Positions 7,284-12,414 of a stretch of DNA of 12,414 nt are shown in pieces (the stretch's first letter is position 1; each line of letters opens with the position of its first letter). Origin of the DNA: Hyphomicrobiales bacterium (GTDB taxonomy: Bacteria; Pseudomonadota; Alphaproteobacteria; Rhizobiales; Beijerinckiaceae); the NCBI GenBank assembly GCA_900299065.1, contig OMIJ01000257.1, positions 1-12,414 of the forward strand. Direction: 5' to 3'. The position numbers and the translations under genes were made by a program. The notes under the pieces are model-generated. The model worked only from the letters and a program-made list of their open reading frames with translations, had not been told where the DNA came from and did not search any database.

Positions 7284-8498
7284 TCAGCCCTTTGGCTTGA
7301 CACGCATGGCCTTGTCGCCAGCAATGTCTTCAGGGTGGGCGGGAACAACGCGCCCGCCCTTGACCAGGCCCATGACAGGAATGTTCGGGCTGATGGCTTC
7401 GTGATCCTTCGCAGAGAAGGGTTTGTCATAGATCGTCACGACACCTTCAATTTTGGTTTCGAGATTCTCCAGAGCGGTGCGAATCTTTGCGCCATCTGTC
7501 GATTTGGCCTGTGTAATCGCGGCAGCCAGCAGATAGGCTGAGTCATAGCCTTGCGCAGCAGAAACAGGCGAAGGCATACGATCGCCACCATAAGCCTTGT
7601 GATAGGCTTCAATGAAAGCCTTACGCTTGGGCGTTGTGGGCATTTCGATAAAGGTCTGCGGCATGATCGCGCCATCCCCATTGGGACCGGCTGTGTCAAT
7701 ATAACTCGCCATCGACAAGGTCCATGAACCGATCATCGGCACTTTCCAACCTAGTTTGGCCATGGCATTGGCGATTTGCGCCAGTTCTGGTCCAATTGCA
7801 TAAGTGAGGATCACATCTGCATTGGCTTCCTTGGCTTTGAGCACTTGTGCCGTCATATCCGTATCGCCAATATTGAACTTTTCTACGGCGACGGGTTTGA
7901 TATTCAGTTTGGCCAGAGCATTGGTCATATCCTCGCGGCCCAATTGTCCATAATTGGTGGCATCAGCAAGAATTGCAGGCTTTTTGAAGCCCTGGCGCGT
8001 GATCGCTTCTTCAGCAATCATCGAGCTTTGAATAATGTCATTGGCTGATGTGCGGAACACATAATTGATCTTTTGATCGGGCCATTGATTGGTCAGGATC
8101 GAGCCTGTTGCGACATTATTGAGGACAGGAATTTCAGCTTCCTGATAGAAGCGCTGCGCTGCTTGTGCAACACCTGTGTTGATGAAGCCGAGGGTGGCAA
8201 CAACCTTTTCTTTATTGATCAATTCTTGCGCGATCTGCACGCCCACTTCATTCTTGGCTTCATCATCGCGTTCAATCAATTGAATCGGGCGACCCAAAAC
8301 GCCACCAGCCTTATTGATTTCTTCAACCGCAAGCTTGACGCCATCGCGCATGCTCACGCCCATTGAGGACGAGCCACCAGTGAAAGGACCACTCAATCCA
8401 ACCTTAATTGGAGCACCACTCTGGGCCGACGCAGAAACGCTCACACCCACCAATGCTGTACTGGCTAAGATAGCTAATAAAAATGTCTTGTTTGCCAT
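7284..8498 (-). CDS. livK: LIV-type ABC importer, periplasmic substrate-binding protein
   Basis: This is the periplasmic receptor that captures the substrate and delivers it to LivH/LivM. The 404-residue product starts with a signal peptide (MANKTFLLAILASTALVGVS, then ASA before Gln26, a signal peptidase I site). The mature part is a type I binding-protein fold: IKVGLSGPFTGGSSSMG (31-47), GVKLAVEEINKAGGVLGRPI (53-72), LIERDDEA and a later AQGYDSAYLLAAAI. There is no lipoprotein cysteine. The ATG at 8498 has a strong AAGGAGAG site 5-7 nt upstream. The gene heads the liv unit and is separated from livH by a terminator, as expected for a receptor needed in excess. The symbol marks the family; receptors of this family also bind aromatic acids, amides or urea, so leucine/isoleucine/valine specificity is not shown. 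Confidence 0.92.
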   Translation of the reverse strand: MANKTFLLAILASTALVGVSVSASAQSGAPIKVGLSGPFTGGSSSMGVSMRDGVKLAVEEINKAGGVLGRPIQLIERDDEAKNEVGVQIAQELINKEKVVATLGFINTGVAQAAQRFYQEAEIPVLNNVATGSILTNQWPDQKINYVFRTSANDIIQSSMIAEEAITRQGFKKPAILADATNYGQLGREDMTNALAKLNIKPVAVEKFNIGDTDMTAQVLKAKEANADVILTYAIGPELAQIANAMAKLGWKVPMIGSWTLSMASYIDTAGPNGDGAIMPQTFIEMPTTPKRKAFIEAYHKAYGGDRMPSPVSAAQGYDSAYLLAAAITQAKSTDGAKIRTALENLETKIEGVVTIYDKPFSAKDHEAISPNIPVMGLVKGGRVVPAHPEDIAGDKAMRVKPKG

Positions 8499-8756
8499 TG
8501 TGCTCTCCTTGCTTCCTCTCTAGGCCGCCTCACCCTTTAAGGCTGGACTGGTTTGCGCCTAGCTCTATGGCCGTTTATCCCAGTTCTATCACTAGACTGA
8601 TCGGCCATTGTGGCGCGTTTTCAATTGGCCCGCAACTCCTCTACGAAGAGAAGCTAGGGGCAGATTAAGTTCAAGGCCTGAAATATTTTCTATGCCCTTG
8701 ATCATATGATTAGACTAAGACTAAGGGCGAAGATGGTTCAGACCGAAGGAAAGTTG
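8499..8756. other. Divergent control region between livK and the SnoaL-like gene
   Basis: These 258 bp lie between two divergently read genes and should hold both promoters. I found no -35/-10 pair good enough to annotate. A TTGAAA on the minus strand (about 8618-8623) has no well-spaced -10 box, and the plus strand has AT-rich boxes around 8699-8726 without a clear pair. The short plus-strand open frame at 8483-8668 starts inside livK, has no family features and is not called. Confidence 0.4.
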
Positions 8757-9149
8757 ATGAGTGATCGTTCCGATGTGCTCGAGGCCAATGCCAGATTTTA
8801 TCGGGCCTTCCAAACCAAAAGCCTTGAAGCCATGGATCAAATTTGGGCTGAAGGCGAGGTCTCCTGCGTACATCCGGGCTGGCCGGCCCTGGAGAGCCGG
8901 CAGGCCATCCTTAACTCCTATCGGCTCATATTGACCAATGCCGGGCAAGATCCTGTTTTATGCCTCAATCCACGCATTCATCTGCGGGCAGATCAGGCTC
9001 TGGTTATTTGCGAGGAACAAGTAGGCGGGGGAATGCTGGTGGCAAGCAATCTCTATTTGCGCACCCAACAGGGCTGGCGTTTGGTCCATCACCAAGCCAG
9101 CCCGATGATGCAATCAGCCCCAAAGCCAGAAAGAGGCCCTTTGAACTGA
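8757..9149 (+). CDS. SnoaL-like / NTF2-fold protein
   Basis: The 130-residue product belongs to the NTF2-like superfamily (SnoaL_3/DUF4440 type), small cytosolic cone-shaped proteins that act as isomerases, cyclases, hydratases or ligand binders. Family marks are the N-terminal helix ANARFYRAFQTKSLEAMDQIW (10-30), the conserved VSCVHPGWPALESRQAIL (35-52) and the last strand QGWRLVHHQASPM (105-117). Length is normal and no signal peptide or membrane segment is seen. The ATG at 8757 is chosen because AAGGA sits 6 nt upstream and homologues begin with such a helix; an ATG at 8706 would add 17 unlikely residues. It is the only complete plus-strand gene, diverging from livK and converging on the family-5 binding protein, with 18 bp between their stops. 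Its own reaction cannot be named. Confidence 0.85.
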   Translation: MSDRSDVLEANARFYRAFQTKSLEAMDQIWAEGEVSCVHPGWPALESRQAILNSYRLILTNAGQDPVLCLNPRIHLRADQALVICEEQVGGGMLVASNLYLRTQQGWRLVHHQASPMMQSAPKPERGPLN

Positions 9150-9167
9150 CAGGCTGCCGGGACCCTG

Positions 9168-10736
9168 TTATTTCCAGCCGATTTGATAGGCCATCCCGCC
9201 CCAGGCAGAAAAGGTGGAATCGCCAATCAAGGCAATATCTTTGGAATGGACCCAGACAGCCGGTTGCGGAGTGATAGGCGTCATATAGGCAATATTGGTC
9301 ACAGTATCGAAGATTTCACGCACCAAGGCCCTGCGCTTGCCATCATCCATTTGGGCGGCGCTAGCCTTGGCCAGTTCGCTTAGTCGCGGCACGCCGAAAT
9401 AATCTGTAGGCCCGGGCGAGAAAAAGAAATCCAGAGTGGCTTGCACATCAGCCACCCCGCCGCCACCCCAGCCATTGACGAGCAATTCGATTTTGCCTTT
9501 GGCCTGTTTGTCCCGATAAGCAGCGAAGGTCAACGTATCGACTTTAGCTCGAATGCCGATTTCTCGCAGGCGACCAGAAAAGATTTCAGCCAATCGTCCC
9601 GAATGCGCTGATGGAGCCGTGATTTCGACATCAAAGCCATTGGCATATCCTGCCTCAGCCAGAAGCTTGCGTGCCCCTGCAAGATCAAAATCAGGCAGCG
9701 GGACAGAATAATCGCAGCCCATTTGCGCGCGATTGCACATGGCATCCTGACGCACCATGCCTGTCGCTAATTTTCCAACGATCATCTGCGTCAGTTCCGG
9801 CGAATTGACGGCCATCATAATGGCGCGGCGCACCCGCACATCCTGCAATTCCTTGCGCCCGCTGCGACCTGCAGCATCAATCAGCAGATAGGAAGAGCCA
9901 ATGGGCGAAGTAACAGTAGATCCAAGATTGGGCATGCCAGCCAGATTTTCTGCCATATCAATGGGCACATCGCGCATCATCTCAATATCGCCAACCATCA
10001 TCGCCGCAGCGCGCGTCCCCGCATCCGGCAGGGGGATGACCTGGAGATTGCGCACCTGACCGGCATATTTGGCATCATTGGCCTGCGGATAGCTATCACG
10101 CTTGATGAGACTCAGCCCCTTGTTAATGTCGAGACTGACAACCCGATAGGGGCCTGTGCCAATGGGTGCGCGACCAAATTCCAGTTTGTCCTTCATTGCT
10201 TCATGAATGTGCTTGGGAAAGATCGGCAGCACATTGGGCGAGGCCAGCATGGCCAGATCAAAAGGTGTTGGCTTGACAGCAATCAGCCGAAAGCGATGGG
10301 ATCCGAGCTTTTCTACCTTTTCGATCCAGGAATAATAATTCTTGAAGCGCACATTGGTCTGCGGATCATTAAGCCAATTGATCGTATAGATCACATCATC
10401 GGCACTGAAGGGTTTGCCATCATGCCAAGTGACATCTTCACGCAATTCAAACTCGAGCGTGCGATCATCAATGCGTGTCCATGATTTAGCTAATAAGGGG
10501 GAGAGTCCCTTTTTCTTCGCATCATAGACAATCAAAGTATCAAACACCGCATCGGAGAGAAAATAAACTTCCGGGCGCGGGTCCATATAGGCATCGAGTG
10601 TACCAATGGTTTGCGCCTGAGCAATGCGGACAGTGTCTTTGGCTTTTTGCGCCAGAGTCGGATTTGTGGCAATCAGGCTTGTACCAAACAAGCAGGCGCT
10701 CAGGCCAAGTAGGGCGCGTGCAGACATGCGGCTCAT
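9168..10736 (-). CDS. Family-5 (DppA/OppA-like) ABC importer substrate-binding protein
   Basis: This is a predicted periplasmic receptor of the peptide/opine/nickel class of ABC importers. Of its 522 residues, about 1-29 form a signal peptide (ARALLGLSACLFGTSLIA, with a site near TLAQ). An LSAC at 12-15 fits a lipobox, but the hydrophobic core runs on past it, so signal peptidase I is more likely. Family blocks are the N-terminal TLDAYMDPRPEVYFLSDAVFD, the early WTRIDDRTLEFELREDVTWHDGKPFSADDV, PIGTGPYRV (about 196-204), and the DVRVRRAIMMAVN helix followed by LLAEAGYANGF. The start has GGGAGG 5-6 nt upstream and lies 20 bp after the Rieske oxygenase gene, so the two form one unit. No permease or ATPase genes for this receptor are in the window. 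The ligand is unknown; relatives bind peptides, opines, sugars or small acids. Confidence 0.9.
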   Translation of the reverse strand: MSRMSARALLGLSACLFGTSLIATNPTLAQKAKDTVRIAQAQTIGTLDAYMDPRPEVYFLSDAVFDTLIVYDAKKKGLSPLLAKSWTRIDDRTLEFELREDVTWHDGKPFSADDVIYTINWLNDPQTNVRFKNYYSWIEKVEKLGSHRFRLIAVKPTPFDLAMLASPNVLPIFPKHIHEAMKDKLEFGRAPIGTGPYRVVSLDINKGLSLIKRDSYPQANDAKYAGQVRNLQVIPLPDAGTRAAAMMVGDIEMMRDVPIDMAENLAGMPNLGSTVTSPIGSSYLLIDAAGRSGRKELQDVRVRRAIMMAVNSPELTQMIVGKLATGMVRQDAMCNRAQMGCDYSVPLPDFDLAGARKLLAEAGYANGFDVEITAPSAHSGRLAEIFSGRLREIGIRAKVDTLTFAAYRDKQAKGKIELLVNGWGGGGVADVQATLDFFFSPGPTDYFGVPRLSELAKASAAQMDDGKRRALVREIFDTVTNIAYMTPITPQPAVWVHSKDIALIGDSTFSAWGGMAYQIGWK

Positions 10737-10756
10737 GTGATCCTCCCGAAAGTCTC

Positions 10757-12031
10757 TTATTTTGTTGACTCAATCTGCTGGGCATAGACCTCGGAGAGTT
10801 GTTTGCCCTTGGGCGCGATGAAAAACCCACCGCGCACGCCTGCATAGACATCATTGGGATTAGACGCAGGCGGGGCCTCACCTGTTTCATTGAAATGAGT
10901 TACAGCGGCCAGCAAGCGTCGACGTGCCACCATGATCATGCGATCACTTGGGGCCAGATGTTCAAAGCTGCGATCGGTGATCGGCCCCATGCTCTCCGTC
11001 GCCATCTGATCTTGTTGTGTAATGCCCTGTATGCCGGAATAGGATTTGTCGCGCTGCATGTCGCGATCAATGAAATAATCATTATCGGGATTAGTGCGTG
11101 GGCGATAACGGCCAAACCAACTGGCATCATCGGGCAGACGATCATCAAAGCCCAGCACAAGGCCCATAGAGGGGCCACCAGGTGAATTGACCACGCCGGA
11201 TTTTTTTACAAAGCCGGTGATCATTGTATGCGTATCATCCATTGGCACCCAAGCACGTGCATAAATATGTTTGCCAAACGGGCCCGAAGGCGTGATCGTC
11301 CAGAAAGGGAACATGAATTGGCCAATGCGCCAATAGGTCTCGCCCTCTTCTGCGGGGCGGTAAGCGCCATACATTGCGCCCCAGGCCGTTTCCTGCACTT
11401 CATATTCCGGCGCGCGATGCATAGCGCCAAAGCGGCGCGGGTCATCATTTTGATAGACTTGCGCTGTGCGCAGCCCACCATGCAGAAAATCGACATGCGA
11501 TGTATCAATATCGCCTTCAAGCGCTTGGAGCCAATTGCAATGGCGCTGGATCATATTGTGATTGACCTGATCCGCGCTCACCAATGTTGCTTCAATAGGC
11601 GGCAGATCGGGGGGCTCGCCCGGGCCCATATAGGTCCAGATCATGCCGCAACGCTCCAAGACCTTATAGGCCTTAGCCTTGATGCGATGTTTGAAATCCT
11701 GATGCGGTGGCACATTGGCCATATCTGTGCATTGCCCGCTCACATCAAATTGCCAGCCATGATAAGCGCAGCGCAATCCGCCCGGCTCATTACGACCAAA
11801 AAACAGCGAAACGCATCGATGCGGGCAGCGATGATCCATCACGCCCACCTTGCCCTCTACATCGCGAAAGGCAATCAATTGCTCGCCCAGCAACATGATC
11901 CGCACGGGCGTACCGCCCGCCACCAGCTCGGAGGATTTGGCTGTCGGAATCCAGTAACGCCGCATCAGCTCACCCATGGGTGTGCCGGGGCCAACACGAG
12001 TCAAAAGTTCATTTTCGCGGGCAGTCGCCAT
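10757..12031 (-). CDS. Rieske non-haem iron aromatic ring-hydroxylating oxygenase, alpha subunit
   Basis: This is a predicted cytosolic oxygenase component that inserts oxygen into an aromatic or similar substrate with electrons from a separate reductase. The 424-residue product has an N-terminal Rieske [2Fe-2S] domain with ligands Cys69, His71 (CPHRC), Cys88 and His91 (CAYHGW). The catalytic domain has NWLQALEGDIDTSHVDFLH (166-184), in which Asp176 is the likely bridging residue and His179 and His184 bind the mononuclear iron. A QDQMATESMGPITDRSFEHL block (340-359) supplies the probable third ligand, Asp341. The N-terminal LLTRVGPGTPMGELMRRYW and the ESMGPI...EHL..SD block are typical of phthalate 4,5-dioxygenase-type alpha subunits. 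The ATG at 12031 follows GAGGAACAA. No reductase or beta subunit is present here. The substrate cannot be assigned; phthalate itself is not implied. Confidence 0.93.
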   Translation of the reverse strand: MATARENELLTRVGPGTPMGELMRRYWIPTAKSSELVAGGTPVRIMLLGEQLIAFRDVEGKVGVMDHRCPHRCVSLFFGRNEPGGLRCAYHGWQFDVSGQCTDMANVPPHQDFKHRIKAKAYKVLERCGMIWTYMGPGEPPDLPPIEATLVSADQVNHNMIQRHCNWLQALEGDIDTSHVDFLHGGLRTAQVYQNDDPRRFGAMHRAPEYEVQETAWGAMYGAYRPAEEGETYWRIGQFMFPFWTITPSGPFGKHIYARAWVPMDDTHTMITGFVKKSGVVNSPGGPSMGLVLGFDDRLPDDASWFGRYRPRTNPDNDYFIDRDMQRDKSYSGIQGITQQDQMATESMGPITDRSFEHLAPSDRMIMVARRRLLAAVTHFNETGEAPPASNPNDVYAGVRGGFFIAPKGKQLSEVYAQQIESTK

Positions 12032-12171
12032 TTGTTCCTCGCCTGAATTTAAATTTCAGCAAAGCTAGCAGATTGATCAAATTGAGGGAAGTGCAGTTGT
12101 TGTCGCATTCCTTACGAATCTGATTGCTTTATGGGCTCGCGATACCCAAATAGAGCTTCCGTTTTGCTTAT

Positions 12172-12194
12172 GCTTTGTGACATTGTCACAAAGC
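12172..12194. promoter_or_regulatory. Perfect 23-bp palindrome, probable operator of the MFS gene
   Basis: The arms GCTTTGTGACA and TGTCACAAAGC are perfectly complementary over 11 bp around a single central T. The site ends 13 bp before the MFS start codon and lies just before its GAGG ribosome site (12195-12198). The length and symmetry fit a dimeric repressor site of TetR, MarR or GntR type. The TGTGA/TCACA halves recall CRP/FNR sites, but the spacer is 5 rather than 6 bp. No regulator gene is in the window. Confidence 0.7.
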
Positions 12195-12207
12195 GAGGAT
12201 ATGAATT

Positions 12208-12414
12208 ATGGATGCCAAGGCTTCAGCTGATAGAATTTCTTCTAATCTCGACCAACAAGCCCCCCTTTATGATGATGCGCTTGCCCGCAAGAATGCTCTG
12301 CGTTTAGCTGCCGCTCAGGCACTAGCTGGCGCCAATTCAACTGTCATCATGACAACGGGCGCCATTGTCGGCTCTATTCTGGCGCCGCGGCTCGATCTGG
12401 CGACATTGCCAGTC
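12208..12414 (+). CDS. MFS transporter, 5' part only (cut by window edge)
   Basis: The first 69 residues of a membrane transporter are present. A hydrophilic N-terminus of about 27 residues (MDAKASADRISSNLDQQAPL...) leads into ARKNALRLAAAQALAGANST, then the hydrophobic VIMTTGAIVGSILAP and LDLATLPV. This beginning resembles major facilitator superfamily proteins, where the first helix carries AQAL.GAN and the loop leads to helix 2. The ATG at 12208 is preceded by GAGG at 9 nt; the nearby ATG at 12201 is in another frame and soon meets a stop. The gene diverges from the Rieske oxygenase gene. If the palindrome in front of it is an operator, the gene is probably induced by a ligand. Substrate and direction of transport are unknown. 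Confidence 0.7.
   Translation, partial: MDAKASADRISSNLDQQAPLYDDALARKNALRLAAAQALAGANSTVIMTTGAIVGSILAPRLDLATLPV

Noticed and set aside
9148..9169. Weak hairpin (GACAGG / CCTGTT) between the convergent stop codons
   Set aside because: Only five to six pairs with a 10-nt loop and no T-run on either side; too weak to call a bidirectional terminator.
10203..12046. Long plus-strand open frames opposite the binding protein and the oxygenase (up to 272 codons at 11228-12046)
   Set aside because: They mirror strong minus-strand genes with clear families, lack conserved motifs, and are antisense shadows.
12046..12055. AATTTAAATT palindrome within an imperfect CTGAATTT...AAATTTCAG repeat in the leader of the oxygenase gene
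   Set aside because: Short and made only of A and T, where such symmetry is common by chance; no second copy seen.
12073..12080. TTGATCAA palindrome upstream of the oxygenase gene
   Set aside because: Eight base pairs only, with no matching flanks; not distinguishable from chance.
1..12414. Search for mobile elements, CRISPR repeats, tRNA genes and defence systems
   Set aside because: No transposase, regular direct repeats, tRNA-like cloverleaf or defence genes were seen; the window reads as ordinary chromosome with a catabolic segment.

Overview
The window looks like chromosomal DNA of an alphaproteobacterium, most likely of the order Hyphomicrobiales (Rhizobiales). The grounds are the N-terminal extension of NadD ahead of its nucleotide-binding motif, the ProA sequence style, a LivM-LivG fusion protein, and a 6S RNA gene next to the 5-formyltetrahydrofolate cyclo-ligase gene. 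GC content is moderate. There is no insertion sequence, tRNA, rRNA or CRISPR array. Nearly all genes lie on the minus strand, so transcription mostly runs right to left. The assignment to an order is a judgement from sequence style, not a database result.

Left third (1-3500), housekeeping. Read in the direction of transcription the order is proA (proline synthesis), an HD-domain metalloprotein, nadD (NAD synthesis), a 6S RNA gene with its own promoter, and fthC/ygfA (folate), which is cut by the left edge. The HD protein is unassigned, but its metal ligands resemble those of the PhnZ/MIOX-type diiron oxygenases. A perfect 11-bp-arm hairpin abuts the likely proA start codon.

Middle (3540-8500), a complete LIV-type ABC importer: livK (periplasmic binding protein), livH (permease), a fused livM-livG (permease plus ATPase in one chain) and livF (second ATPase). 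A rho-independent terminator sits between livK and livH and probably lets most transcripts stop after livK, giving an excess of binding protein over membrane components. The substrate may be branched-chain amino acids, but the nearby catabolic genes leave room for another carboxylate or amide.

Right third (8500-12414), accessory/catabolic. It holds a small SnoaL/NTF2-fold gene on the plus strand, a family-5 (DppA-like) extracytoplasmic binding protein without permease genes, and a Rieske non-haem iron oxygenase alpha subunit of the phthalate-dioxygenase type. At the right edge is the start of a divergent MFS transporter, preceded by a perfect 23-bp palindrome that looks like an operator. The oxygenase and binding protein form a two-gene unit, which suggests uptake and hydroxylation of one small aromatic or similar compound. 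Reductase, ring-cleavage and ABC permease genes are absent from the window.
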